In this document: positions 48,379 through 57,205 of the stretch, one piece after another
Layout: each line of letters starts with the position of its first letter
Numbering within the stretch: the first letter of the stretch is position 1
NCBI RefSeq assembly: GCF_029714425.1
Contig: NZ_CP121668.1
Coordinates: 3,617,501-3,681,500 of the forward strand
DNA length: 64,000 nt
Reading direction: 5' to 3'
DNA from: Bradyrhizobium sp. CB2312
Lineage (GTDB): Bacteria; Pseudomonadota; Alphaproteobacteria; Rhizobiales; Xanthobacteraceae
Notes under the pieces: generated by a model
Told to the model about the DNA's origin: nothing
The model's input: the letters and a program-made list of their open reading frames with translations, nothing else
Databases searched by the model: none
Translations under genes and position numbers: made by a program

Positions 48379-49662
48379 TCACCAGCCCAGCAGCTCCGGC
48401 TTGCGCGGCAGCTCGACGGTCTTGACCTTCTCGAGCTTGATCGTGCCCTTGGCCATGAGGTCGTTGAGGTCGCCGTCGGTCGCGCCCGACACCTTGGTGC
48501 GGTAGAGGTCGACCTTCAGCGTGCCGCGATGGTCCTTGTCGGTCCAGGTCGAGGGATTGCAGACGCCCTCCATGCCGGCCGGCACCCAATCCTTCTTCTG
48601 GTAGAAGCCCTTGGCGACGTTCTCGCCTGTGGCGCCGCCGTTCTTGGCGGCCCAGTCGAGCGACTCCTTCATGTACAGCGCCGAGCAGACCGCCGCGATG
48701 TAATGCACCGGGCGATAGACCTTGCCGGTGGGGTCCGACATCTTGGAGATCTCCATCACCGTCTTCATGCCGGGCGCATCGCCGCCCCAGCTCACCGCGG
48801 TGCGCAACGGGAAGATCACGCCATTGGCGGCGTCGCCTGCGGTCTTGGCGGCGTTCTCGTCCATGCCCCAGACATTGCCGAGGAACTGGATGTCGACGCC
48901 GGCGGTCTTGCAGGCCTTCATCACCGAGATGTTGGAGGCCGCGGTGTTGCCGAGATAGGCGTAGTTGGCGCCCGAGGATTTCAGGCTCAGGCACTGCGCG
49001 CTGTAGTCACCCGGCGAGAGCGCGAACACCAGCGGCGGCAGCACCTCGAAGCCGAGCTCCTGCGCCATGGCTTCGCCGGCGGCCTTCGGCGCGTTCGGAT
49101 AGGGATGGTTGGCACCCATGTGCACGAATTTCGGCTTGCCGGACTTGCCTTTGGCCTTCCAGTCCTCGGCGGCCCATATCAGCATCGCGCGCAGCGAGTC
49201 CGAATAGCTCGGGCCGTAGAAGAAATTGTACGGCGCGGGCTTGGCCTTGCCGCTGACTCCTTCGGGATCGGTGAGAGCGGCGGCATAGGAACCGGAAAGA
49301 TCGGGGATCTTGTCCTGCGCAAGGAAGCCGGTCAGCGCCTCGGTATCGGCCGTGCCCCAGCCCATGATCGCGGCGACCTTGCTGTCCGGCGCCGACCATT
49401 TCTTGTACAGCGCGATCGCGCGCGGCACCTGGTAGCCATAGTCGTTGGTATCGACATTGAGCTGCTTGCCATTGACGCCGCCATTCTTATTGACCCAGGC
49501 GAAGGTGTCGGCGACGGCCTGGCCGTAGGGCGTACCGACGTCGGAGGTGCCGCCGGAATAATCGGCGAGGTGGCCGATCGCGATCTGCGCTTGCGCGCCC
49601 GCCGAGAATGCGGCAATCGCGATCGCGAGCGACGCGGTGCTCAAAAAGGATTTTGTCTTCAT
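48379..49662 (-). CDS. livK: Liv-type ABC transporter substrate-binding protein
   Basis: A 427-residue periplasmic binding protein. The signal peptide is MKTKSFLSTASLAIAIAAFSAGAQA, and the mature start QIAIGHLADYSGGTSDVGTPYGQAVADTFAW is the LivK-like first lobe. AGGAGG lies nine bases before the ATG. It is larger than amino acid-binding LivK and matches the organic-acid/aromatic-acid binding branch of the family. It is cotranscribed with livM upstream and livF downstream. The embedded acyl-CoA synthetase gene suggests a carboxylic acid ligand. Confidence 0.9.
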   Translation of the reverse strand: MKTKSFLSTASLAIAIAAFSAGAQAQIAIGHLADYSGGTSDVGTPYGQAVADTFAWVNKNGGVNGKQLNVDTNDYGYQVPRAIALYKKWSAPDSKVAAIMGWGTADTEALTGFLAQDKIPDLSGSYAAALTDPEGVSGKAKPAPYNFFYGPSYSDSLRAMLIWAAEDWKAKGKSGKPKFVHMGANHPYPNAPKAAGEAMAQELGFEVLPPLVFALSPGDYSAQCLSLKSSGANYAYLGNTAASNISVMKACKTAGVDIQFLGNVWGMDENAAKTAGDAANGVIFPLRTAVSWGGDAPGMKTVMEISKMSDPTGKVYRPVHYIAAVCSALYMKESLDWAAKNGGATGENVAKGFYQKKDWVPAGMEGVCNPSTWTDKDHRGTLKVDLYRTKVSGATDGDLNDLMAKGTIKLEKVKTVELPRKPELLGW

Positions 49663-49708
49663 TGGTTGCCTCCTCCTGTTTTATTCGTTGGTTCGTCAGT
49701 TTCCGTGC

Positions 49709-50782
49709 TCAGTGCGAGAACGGGTAGAGTTTCCAATACGCCTTGATCTGCCGCCAGCGATGCGCAAGCCCGTCGGGTTCGAACATCAGGAATGCGATGA
49801 TGATCACCCCGATCGCAATCTCGCGCAGGAAAGTGATGTTGTTGTTGAGCGAGAGCGCCTTGTCGATCGCGCCGCCCTTCAGATAGAGGCTGATGAACTC
49901 CATCGTCTCCGGCAGCAGCACCACGAAGGCGGTGCCCATCAGCGTGCCCATGATCGAGCCGGTGCCGCCGATGATGATCATGGCCAGGAACAGGATCGAG
50001 CGCTCGATGCCAAAACCCTCCTGCGACACCACGAGCTGGTAATGCGCGTAGAGCGCGCCGGCGATGCCGGCGAAGAAGGCGGCGAGGCCGAACGACAGCG
50101 TGCGGTACTTGGTGAGGTTGATGCCCATGATCTCGGCGGAGAGATAATGGTCGCGGATCGCCACCAGCGCGCGGCCGTCGCGCGTTCGCATCAGATTGGT
50201 GACGAGGATGTAGCTCGCCAGCACGTAGGCCAGCACGACGTAGAAATACTGCTTATCGCCGCGTAGCGTGTAGCCGAAGATCGAGAACGGCTCGGCGCTG
50301 GCCGGCACCGAGCCGCCGGAGAACCATTCGGCGCGGGAGAAGAAGTCGAGCAGGATGTATTGCGCGGCCAGCGTCGCGATGACGAGGTAAAGGCCCTTCA
50401 GCCGCGCCGCGGGGATACCGAAGATCAGCCCGACCAGCGCGGTGACTACCCCTGCGAGCGGGATCGCGAAGAACACCGGAATCGGCGCGTTGTTGGAGAT
50501 GTAGGCCGAGGTGAAGGCGCCGAGCAGGAAGAAGGCGGCGTGCCCGATCGAGATCTGGCCCGTGAAGCCGACCAGGATGTTCAGCCCGAGTGCCGCGATC
50601 GAGAAGATACCGATCTGGATCAGGATGCTGAGCCAGTATCCGCCAAGGAATTGCGGCACGAGGCAGAGCAGCAGCACGCCTGCGATCGCAAAGTTGCGGC
50701 TGGTGTTGGTCGGAAAAATTGTGGTGTCGGCCGCATAGGAGGTGCGGAAATCACCAGCGGGAATGAGGGCAGGGCCGGCCAT
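49709..50782 (-). CDS. livM: Liv-type ABC transporter permease LivM
   Basis: A 357-residue permease with about ten hydrophobic segments. It contains GLNILVGFTGQISIGHAAFFLLGAFTSAYI and the late GGTGSIMGTLMGTAFVVLLPETMEF, both typical of LivM. It lies 46 bases before livK and three bases after livH. It forms the membrane channel with LivH. Confidence 0.92.
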   Translation of the reverse strand: MAGPALIPAGDFRTSYAADTTIFPTNTSRNFAIAGVLLLCLVPQFLGGYWLSILIQIGIFSIAALGLNILVGFTGQISIGHAAFFLLGAFTSAYISNNAPIPVFFAIPLAGVVTALVGLIFGIPAARLKGLYLVIATLAAQYILLDFFSRAEWFSGGSVPASAEPFSIFGYTLRGDKQYFYVVLAYVLASYILVTNLMRTRDGRALVAIRDHYLSAEIMGINLTKYRTLSFGLAAFFAGIAGALYAHYQLVVSQEGFGIERSILFLAMIIIGGTGSIMGTLMGTAFVVLLPETMEFISLYLKGGAIDKALSLNNNITFLREIAIGVIIIAFLMFEPDGLAHRWRQIKAYWKLYPFSH

Positions 50783-50785
50783 GAG

Positions 50786-51679
50786 TCAGATCCGCTCGAT
50801 GTCGTGGGTGCCGAACAGCCCGTAGGGCTTGATCATCAGCACGATGATGAGGACGTAGAACGGCGCGATCTCGTAGAGATTGCCCCAGTGCAGATATTGG
50901 CTGTCGACATATTGGGCGACGTTCTCGAGCAGCCCGATGATGATGCCGCCGAGTACGGCGCCGCCGACTGAATCGAGCCCGCCGAGGATCGCCGCCGGGA
51001 ATACCTTGATGCCGTAGGCGGCGAGGCCCGAGGACACGCCGTTGACGACGGCGACGACGACGCCGGCGACGGCCGAGACCGTCGCCGAGATCGCCCAGGC
51101 CATCGCGAACACGCTCTTGACGGAAATGCCGAGCGACTGCGCGACCTGCTGGTTGAACGCGGTGGCGCGCATCGCAAGGCCGTATTTCGAGGCACGGAAG
51201 AACCAGGCCATGCCGATCATCATGGCGACCGAGACCACGAGGCTCATGACATAGACGGTCTGGATCTGGAGGCCGAACAGGCTGACCGACTGGCTCTCGA
51301 ACACACGCGGGAACGGTTGCGGGTTGACGCCGAACATCCATTTCAGCGTCGCCTGGAGCACGGTGGAGAGACCGATCGTCACCATGATCACGGAGATGAT
51401 CGGCTCGCCGATCATCGGCCGCAGGATCAACACCTGGATCGCGATACCGAACACGAACATGAACACCAGCGTGATCGGCATGCCGATCCAGAACGGCACC
51501 TGGTATTTGGCGAGCAGCGCCCAGCAGACCCAGGCGCCGACCAGCAGCAATTCACCTTGCGCGAAGTTGACGACCTGCGTCGCCTTGTAGATCAGCACGA
51601 ACGACATCGCGACTACGCCATAGAGCGTGCCGACCACGAGGCCGTTGACCAGGAGCTGGATGAGGAAGGCGGTGTTCAT
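50786..51679 (-). CDS. livH: Liv-type ABC transporter permease LivH
   Basis: A 297-residue permease with about eight hydrophobic segments. The start FLIQLLVNGLVVGTLYGVVAMSFVLIYKATQVVNFAQGELLLVGAW is the LivH N-terminus, and the C-terminal half has GIKVFPAAILGGLDSVGGAVLGGIIIGLLENVAQYV. It is separated from the acyl-CoA synthetase gene by a palindromic repeat and from livM by three bases. Confidence 0.92.
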   Translation of the reverse strand: MNTAFLIQLLVNGLVVGTLYGVVAMSFVLIYKATQVVNFAQGELLLVGAWVCWALLAKYQVPFWIGMPITLVFMFVFGIAIQVLILRPMIGEPIISVIMVTIGLSTVLQATLKWMFGVNPQPFPRVFESQSVSLFGLQIQTVYVMSLVVSVAMMIGMAWFFRASKYGLAMRATAFNQQVAQSLGISVKSVFAMAWAISATVSAVAGVVVAVVNGVSSGLAAYGIKVFPAAILGGLDSVGGAVLGGIIIGLLENVAQYVDSQYLHWGNLYEIAPFYVLIIVLMIKPYGLFGTHDIERI

Positions 51680-51699
51680 GTCGGTTGACCCAGCTCGTC

Positions 51700-51783
51700 A
51701 TTGCCGGGCTTGACCCGGCAATCCATCGATGCGGAAGGAAGATTATTCGGAAGAGGATGGATGCGCGGGTCAAGCCCGCGCAT
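51700..51783. repeat. Palindromic repeat pair between the acyl-CoA synthetase and livH genes
   Basis: ATTGCCGGG (51700-51708) pairs with CCCGGCAAT (51714-51722), and ATGCGCGGG (51761-51769) pairs with CCCGCGCAT (51775-51783). It is a Bradyrhizobium-like element inside the operon, 14 bases before the synthetase stop codon region. Confidence 0.75.
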
Positions 51784-51797
51784 GACGACCAATTGTA

Positions 51798-53729
51798 TCA
51801 CTCCGCAGCCTCCGCCATATGCCCGTGTCCGCCGAGATCGACGACGCGCAACGTGGTGCGCACCCTCTGCGTGGTGCCGTCCTGGAAGCGGATCACGGTG
51901 TCGACGGGGATGTCGGCATCGCCGCGGTAAATGGCGTCGATGATGCCTTCGTATTTCTCGTTGATGACGCCGCGGCGCACCTTCCTGGTGCGGGTGAGCT
52001 CGCCGTCGTCGGCATCGAGCTCCTTGTAGAGCAAGAGGAAGCGCGAGATGCGCTGGGCCGGCGGCAGCGTGGCGTTGACGGTCTCGACCTCCTTCTGGAG
52101 CAGCGCATAGACCTCGGGCCGCGAAGCGAGGTCGCTGTAGGTGGTGAAGGAGAGGCGGTTCTTCTCCGCCCATTTCGAGATGATAGAGTAGCGGATGCAG
52201 ATCATCGCGGCGAGCGCGTCGCGGCCGGCGCCCAGCACCACGGCTTCGGCGATGTATGGCGAGAACTTCAGCTTGTTCTCGATGAACTGCGGCGAGAAGC
52301 GTTCGCCGCGCGAGGTCTCGGCGAGATCCTTGATGCGGTCGATGACGACGAGCTGGCGGTTGGCGTTGAAATAACCGGCGTCGCCCGACAACATCCAGCC
52401 ATCCTTGATGTCCGCGACGCTCGCCTCGGGGTTCTTGTAATAGCCGAGGAACATGTTGGGATGCCGCACCACGATCTCGCCAACGCCGTGGACGTCGGCA
52501 TTGTCGATGCGGATCTCGACGCTGTCGGCCATCGGCACCCCGGTCGTGTCGGGATCGACCTTGCCCTCGGGGTGTAGCGTATAGGCGCCCAATAGCTCGG
52601 TCTGGCCGTAGAGCGTGCGCAGCGGCACGCCCATCGCCTGGAAAAACTTGAACGTATCAGGGCCGAGCGCGGCGCCGCCGGTCGCGGCCGAGCGCAGGCG
52701 GGTGAAGCCGAGCCGGTCACGGAGCGCACGGAACAGGATCGCGTCGGCAAAGCTCGAGCGCTTGCCCTGTTCGAGCGCGGCAAGACCCGACTTCATGCCG
52801 ATGTCGAACAGGCGCTGCTTGAAGGGCGTCGCGTCCATCACCTTGGCGCGGACGTCGGCGGCGATCGACTCCCAGACCCGTGGGGCAAAGAGCACGAAGG
52901 TCGGCGCGATCTCGCGCAGATCGTTCATCATCGTGTCCGGCTCTTCGACGAAGTTGATCTTCATCCGGCAGAGCAGGCCTTTGCCGAGCACGTAGACCTG
53001 CTCCATGATCCAGGGCAGCGGCAGCACCGAGACGTATTCGTCGTCCGGGCCCTTCGGATCGAAGGCGAGATAGGTCGCGCAATGGCCGAGCACGCGCCCG
53101 GCGGCGAGCATCGCGAGCTTGGGATGCGAGGTGGTGCCCGATGTGGTGCAGAGGATCGCGACGTCCTCGCCCCTCGTGGCATCGACGAGCTTGTCGTAGA
53201 GCTCCGGCTCCCGTGCGGCCCGCGCGCGGCCGAGCTCGGCGAATTGTTCCGCCGACATCAGGCGCGGGTCGTCGTATTTCCGCATCCCGCGCGGGTCGGA
53301 ATAGATGATGTGCCTGAGTTTTGGCACGCGGTCGGCCAGCGTAAGCAGCTTGTCGACCTGCTCCTCGTCCTCGGCGAAGACGAGCTGCGCTTCGCCATAG
53401 TTGAGAAGATAGGAAGCCTCTTCATCCAGCACATCGCGGTAGAGACCGAGGCTCAATCCGCCGATCGCGTGCGTCGCGACTTCCACCGCGACCCAGTCCG
53501 GCCGGTTGTCGCCGATGATGCCGATGACGTCACCGCGGACGAGACCGAGCTCGACTAGGCCGAGAGCGAAATCGCGCACCCGCGTCTGGTAGTCGTTCCA
53601 GGTGAACAGGCGCCAGAGGCCGAGATCCTTCTCGCGCAGCGCGATCTCGTTGCCATGCTCCTTCGCGTTGAGCCGGAGCATTTTTGGATAGGTGTTGGCC
53701 TGCGCGACGCGCCCTGCGTAATCCATCAT
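51798..53729 (-). CDS. AMP-dependent long-chain acyl-CoA synthetase
   Basis: A 643-residue adenylate-forming ligase. The ATP-binding loop is VAILCTTSGTTSHPKLAML, then PLRTLYGQTELLGAYT as the substrate core, DGWMLSGDAGYFNANRQLVVIDRIKD as the hinge region and RFSPQFIENKLKFSPYIAEAVVLGAGRDAL near the C-terminus. It is longer than PaaK-type ligases and matches long-chain or branched-chain ACS-like proteins. Its ATG overlaps the livG stop as ATGA, so a transporter and a CoA ligase are made together, which suggests import followed by activation of the same acid. Confidence 0.9.
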   Translation of the reverse strand: MMDYAGRVAQANTYPKMLRLNAKEHGNEIALREKDLGLWRLFTWNDYQTRVRDFALGLVELGLVRGDVIGIIGDNRPDWVAVEVATHAIGGLSLGLYRDVLDEEASYLLNYGEAQLVFAEDEEQVDKLLTLADRVPKLRHIIYSDPRGMRKYDDPRLMSAEQFAELGRARAAREPELYDKLVDATRGEDVAILCTTSGTTSHPKLAMLAAGRVLGHCATYLAFDPKGPDDEYVSVLPLPWIMEQVYVLGKGLLCRMKINFVEEPDTMMNDLREIAPTFVLFAPRVWESIAADVRAKVMDATPFKQRLFDIGMKSGLAALEQGKRSSFADAILFRALRDRLGFTRLRSAATGGAALGPDTFKFFQAMGVPLRTLYGQTELLGAYTLHPEGKVDPDTTGVPMADSVEIRIDNADVHGVGEIVVRHPNMFLGYYKNPEASVADIKDGWMLSGDAGYFNANRQLVVIDRIKDLAETSRGERFSPQFIENKLKFSPYIAEAVVLGAGRDALAAMICIRYSIISKWAEKNRLSFTTYSDLASRPEVYALLQKEVETVNATLPPAQRISRFLLLYKELDADDGELTRTRKVRRGVINEKYEGIIDAIYRGDADIPVDTVIRFQDGTTQRVRTTLRVVDLGGHGHMAEAAE

Positions 53730-54550
53730 GCCGCGCTCTCCTGTGCGGGCGGGGCATCGTCGGGATCGACCAGCACCTCGTCTTCTTCACCAAGGTAGGC
53801 GCGCTTGACGTGGGGATCGGCGAGCACGGTCGCCGGATCGCCCTCGGCGATTTTGCGGCCGAAATCCAGCACCATGACGCGATGGGAGATGTCCATCACC
53901 ACGCCCATGTCGTGCTCGATCATCACGACCGTCATCCCGAACTCCTCGTTGAGATCGACGATGTAGCGGGCCATGTCCTCCTTCTCCTCGAAGTTCATGC
54001 CGGCCATCGGCTCGTCGAGGAGGATGAGGCGCGGCTCCAGCGCCATGGCGCGGGCGAGTTCCACGCGCTTGCGCAGGCCGTAGGGCAGGGTGCCGGCGGT
54101 CGCCTTGCGCACCGACTGGAGGTCGAGGAAATCGATGATTTCCTCCACCTTGCGGCGGTGCTCGAGCTCCTCCTTGCGCGCGCCGGTGAGCCAGTACAGC
54201 GAGCCCGTAAGGAAATTGTTCTTCAGGAGGTGATGGCGCCCGACCATGATGTTGTCGAGCACGCTCATGTGGTGGAACAACGCCAGATTCTGGAAGGTGC
54301 GGCCGATGCCGAGGGTCGGACGCGCATTCGGCGTCAGGCCGGTGATGTCGCGGCCCTGGTAGAACAGCTGGCCCTCGGTCGGCTTGTAGCGACCGGAAAT
54401 ACAGTTCACGATCGAGGTCTTGCCGGCGCCGTTGGGGCCGATGATCGAGAACAGCTCGCCCTCCCTGATGGCGAAGCTGACATCGGTCAGCGCGCGAACG
54501 CCGCCGAATCGCAAGGACACGCCGCGCACTTCGAGACTGGTAGCCACCAA
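53726..54550 (-). CDS. livG: Liv-type ABC transporter ATP-binding protein LivG
   Basis: A 274-residue ATPase. Walker A is GPNGAGKTS and Walker B LILLDEPMAGM, with the LivG-typical signature LPYGLRKRVELARAM in place of the classical LSGGQ. The start is placed at TTG 54550, six bases after GGGAGGGA; GTG 54547 is nearly as good. It is the first gene of the operon. The coding region begins VRGVSLRFGGVRALTDVSFAIREGEL, as in the family. Confidence 0.9.
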   Translation of the reverse strand: MVATSLEVRGVSLRFGGVRALTDVSFAIREGELFSIIGPNGAGKTSIVNCISGRYKPTEGQLFYQGRDITGLTPNARPTLGIGRTFQNLALFHHMSVLDNIMVGRHHLLKNNFLTGSLYWLTGARKEELEHRRKVEEIIDFLDLQSVRKATAGTLPYGLRKRVELARAMALEPRLILLDEPMAGMNFEEKEDMARYIVDLNEEFGMTVVMIEHDMGVVMDISHRVMVLDFGRKIAEGDPATVLADPHVKRAYLGEEDEVLVDPDDAPPAQESAA

Positions 54551-54670
54551 ACAAATCCCTCCCGGTGATGGCGCATTCAGTGGCGCTCTTCGTCCGTTCG
54601 TCGGTGCGATCCTAGTACGGCCGAGCCGGCGAGGCCATGCAGCGATTGGTCCCGTCCGGAGCCGCGCCAC

Positions 54671-54690
54671 TTGATCCCGAACGGGATCAA
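54671..54690. promoter_or_regulatory. Candidate Crp/Fnr-type operator (20-bp palindrome)
   Basis: TTGATCCCGAACGGGATCAA is a nine-base perfect inverted repeat around AA. Its outer TTGAT/ATCAA halves are the core of FixK/Fnr sites, but the spacing is ten bases rather than the usual four, so it may belong to another regulator. It lies 121 bases upstream of livG. Confidence 0.5.
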
Positions 54691-54825
54691 AAGCCGCATC
54701 GCCCAAGGTGGCTCTCAATAGGGGAAAGCGCTATTTTGAAATGTCTCCGGCCTGACAATTCTGCGACAAAGTTTTTCGGACCGAGGCGGCCTCCATCTTT
54801 CGTCGGATGGCAGCGGAATTAATCA

Positions 54826-54840
54826 TGTTGCAATGCAACA
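54826..54840. promoter_or_regulatory. Candidate operator palindrome upstream of the Crp/Fnr gene
   Basis: TGTTGCA-A-TGCAACA, a perfect seven-base inverted repeat with a one-base centre, 41 bases before the regulator's start codon. The TTGC/GCAA halves are plausible for a Crp/Fnr-family site and the position suits autoregulation. Confidence 0.5.
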
Positions 54841-54881
54841 GAAGGGTGGAGTGACAAGACGGTGCGGCTGGCCTCGGGATC

Positions 54882-55556
54882 ATGATTTCAGAGGATCATC
54901 TGAAGCGCGTCGCCGCCTGGTCGCGCGAGCTCACGCCAGTGGAGATCGAGGTCGCCCGCGCCGGGATCACGGAGCGGTCCTACGGCACCGGCGAGACCGT
55001 GTTCATGCGCGGCGACACATTTGCCTATTGGGCCGGTATGGTCAGCGGTCTCGCGCGGATGGGCGGGGTCTCGCGCGACGGCAAGGAGACGAGCCTTGCC
55101 GGGCTGACGGCGGGGGCCTGGTTCGGGGAGGGCAGCGTGCTCAAGAACGAGCCGCGCCGCTACGACGTGGTCGCGCTGCGCAACTGCCGCGTCGCGCTGA
55201 TGGAGCGCAGCGCCTTCATGTGGCTGTTCGAGAACAGCGTCGGCTTCAACCGCTTCCTGGTGCGCCAGCTCAACGAGCGGCTCGGCCAGTTCATCGGCAT
55301 GCTCGAGGTCAATCGTACGCTGGACGCCACCGCGCGTCTCGCCCGCAGCATCGCCTCGCTGTTCAATCCGATCCTGTATCCGGAATCGACCCGGCATCTG
55401 GAGATTACCCAGGAGGAGATCGGCGCGCTCTCGGGCATGTCTCGCCAGAACGCCAATCGCGCGCTGAACAGGCTGGAGAAAGAAGGTCTGCTGCGGCTCG
55501 AATATGGCGGCGTCACCATCCTCGATATCGACCGGCTGCGCGGTTACGGGGATTAG
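54882..55556 (+). CDS. Crp/Fnr-family transcriptional regulator
   Basis: A 224-residue regulator with an N-terminal cyclic-nucleotide-binding-like domain (residues about 20-140: YGTGETVFMRGDTFAYWAGMVSGLARMGGVSRDGKETSLAGLTAGAWFGEGSVL) and a C-terminal winged helix (LEITQEEIGALSGMSRQNANRALNRLEKEGLLRLEYGGVTILDI). No Fnr-type cysteine cluster is present, so it is unlikely to be an oxygen sensor of that kind. It is divergent from the liv operon and probably controls it together with itself. Its stop adjoins a terminator-like hairpin. Confidence 0.87.
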   Translation: MISEDHLKRVAAWSRELTPVEIEVARAGITERSYGTGETVFMRGDTFAYWAGMVSGLARMGGVSRDGKETSLAGLTAGAWFGEGSVLKNEPRRYDVVALRNCRVALMERSAFMWLFENSVGFNRFLVRQLNERLGQFIGMLEVNRTLDATARLARSIASLFNPILYPESTRHLEITQEEIGALSGMSRQNANRALNRLEKEGLLRLEYGGVTILDIDRLRGYGD

Positions 55557-55650
55557 AGCGTTTTCGAGCAAAGTGGATACCTGTTCGCGTCAAGAAAACG
55601 CGCCCAAACGAGAATCTAGAGCCCGTTCCGATTCATCGGAGCGGGCTCTA
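55554..55650. repeat. Terminator-like palindromic repeat at a convergent gene end
   Basis: The 15-base arm TAGAGCCCGTTCCGA (55617-55631) pairs, with one mismatch, with TCGGAGCGGGCTCTA (55636-55650) around TTCA. Upstream lies the GAGCGTTTTCGAGC module typical of a second Rhizobiales element. The left edge touches the Crp/Fnr stop and the right edge contains the stop of the MFS gene (55648-55650). Confidence 0.8.
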
Positions 55651-56910
55651 GCGCGCGTTCGCCGGTGCGTGCACCGGCCAGAGGTCGGCGCGCCAGCGGA
55701 TCGCGATCGCCAGCATCGCGACGAAGCCGGCTGCGGCGTAGAGCGAGCCCGTCGCGGAATAGCCGATGATGTCGATCAGGCTGCCGGCCGCGAGCAAGCC
55801 GATCGGCAGGCCGTAGATCACCATCATGCGCACGCCCATCACGCGGCCGCGCAGATGCGCGCTCGCGGTGCGCATCAGGATCACGGCTGCCGAGATCATC
55901 GACATGCTCTGGGCGATGCCCGCGAGCACGAGGCAGGCCATCGCCACCGGCATGGTCCTGATCTCGACGAACACCAGCAGCATGGCGTACCAGGCCAGCG
56001 TCGCGCCGATCAGCAGCCGGGCGATGCGCAGTCCGCTGACGAGGCTGAGCGTGATCGAGCCGATCAGCGAGCCGACGGCGAAGCTCGCCGAGAGGTAGCC
56101 GAGGCCGGTCTGGTCGGTGTGAAAGATCTCCCGCGCGATGTAGGGCAACAGTCCACCGGTGAAGGGAAACGCCGTGAGATTGGCCAGGAAGGCAACGCAG
56201 AGCGCCGCGCGCATTCCCGGGCCATTCCAGGCGTAGACGATCCCTTCCTTCAGATCGTCCAGCAATCGCGACATCGCGTGGCCGTTTGCCGGAAGATCGC
56301 TCGTGGCGACAATCCTTTTGGGCCGGGTCAGGCAGAGCATGAGAAGCGCGGCCACGAGATAGAGGCAGGCGATCGCGACATAGACGAGGCCGATGCCGAG
56401 CACGGCGAACAGGCTTGCGCCCGTCAAGGCTCCGGCGATGCGCGCGCTGTCCTGGGTCGTACGTGCCACGCTGATGGCGCCCACGAGGTGCTCGGCCGGC
56501 ATGATGTCAGCGAGCAGCGCGCCGCGCACGCCGAGATCTGAGGGCCGGATCAGGCCCATGATCGCGACGATGATCATGACGCCCAGCGGCGACAAATGAC
56601 CGGTCAGCGCCAGAGCCATGATGGTCGACGAGAGCACGGTGTAGGCAAGACGCATCACGACCAGGAGATCGCGATGACCGATGCGGTCGCCGATCATGCC
56701 GAATACCGGCGCGACCAGGGTCCCGACGAACTGGAGCGAGGCAAGCACGGTCAGCAGCAATACCGAGCCGGTCTCGACCATGATGTACCAGCCAAGCACC
56801 AGCGTCTCGACCTCGAACGCCCAGGAGGTGAGCAGATCGGATGGCCACTGGAAACGATAGTTGCGGATGCGGAACGGCGCGAGCGCGGAAGGTCTCGTGG
56901 GTGTGCTCAA
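55648..56910 (-). CDS. Major facilitator superfamily exporter (EntS-like)
   Basis: About 420 residues and 12 hydrophobic segments. The start FRIRNYRFQWPSDLLTSWAFEVETLVLGWYIMVETGS and the loop GDRIGHRDLLVVMRLAYT after helix 2 match the MFS_3/EntS-like exporters. TTG 56910 was chosen because the family begins close to FRIRNY; an upstream TTG at 56997 would add 29 unrelated residues, and no ATG with a ribosome site is visible. Substrate (siderophore, drug or other compound) unknown. It is convergent with the Crp/Fnr gene. Confidence 0.8.
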   Translation of the reverse strand: MSTPTRPSALAPFRIRNYRFQWPSDLLTSWAFEVETLVLGWYIMVETGSVLLLTVLASLQFVGTLVAPVFGMIGDRIGHRDLLVVMRLAYTVLSSTIMALALTGHLSPLGVMIIVAIMGLIRPSDLGVRGALLADIMPAEHLVGAISVARTTQDSARIAGALTGASLFAVLGIGLVYVAIACLYLVAALLMLCLTRPKRIVATSDLPANGHAMSRLLDDLKEGIVYAWNGPGMRAALCVAFLANLTAFPFTGGLLPYIAREIFHTDQTGLGYLSASFAVGSLIGSITLSLVSGLRIARLLIGATLAWYAMLLVFVEIRTMPVAMACLVLAGIAQSMSMISAAVILMRTASAHLRGRVMGVRMMVIYGLPIGLLAAGSLIDIIGYSATGSLYAAAGFVAMLAIAIRWRADLWPVHAPANAR

Positions 56911-57205
56911 GATGCGTTGACGGGTTTCAGGGCGATTCCCGGTCCTTATTATTTGTTCTTCTGTTCGGCAGCGTAGCCCCGGCGATGCGTCTGTCAATTG
57001 GCGCTACAGCATGCCGCCATGCTTGCCGATGATCTACGGTGCGTCTGTGCGTCTGCAGCATTGCCTCGTTGCCCAGCCGATACGAAGAGGTAGACGAGCC
57101 ACCGCTTGCTCTTCCGGCGCACAAAGCCCATTCTGGTCCGCAATTGAGGCCCGTTTGAAAGGGCCAACAGATCGCGCCATCGCGGCTTCCGCGAGGTCTT
57201 GGGCC

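Larger units (their letters stand above)
54551..54881. other. Divergent promoter region of livG and the Crp/Fnr gene
   Basis: About 330 bases carrying the promoters for both genes and two perfect palindromes (54671-54690 and 54826-54840). No gene is supported in this interval. Confidence 0.6.

Noticed and set aside
54671..54690. A canonical FixK/Fnr box
   Set aside because: The TTGAT and ATCAA halves are ten bases apart instead of four, so it is listed only as a candidate operator of unspecified type.
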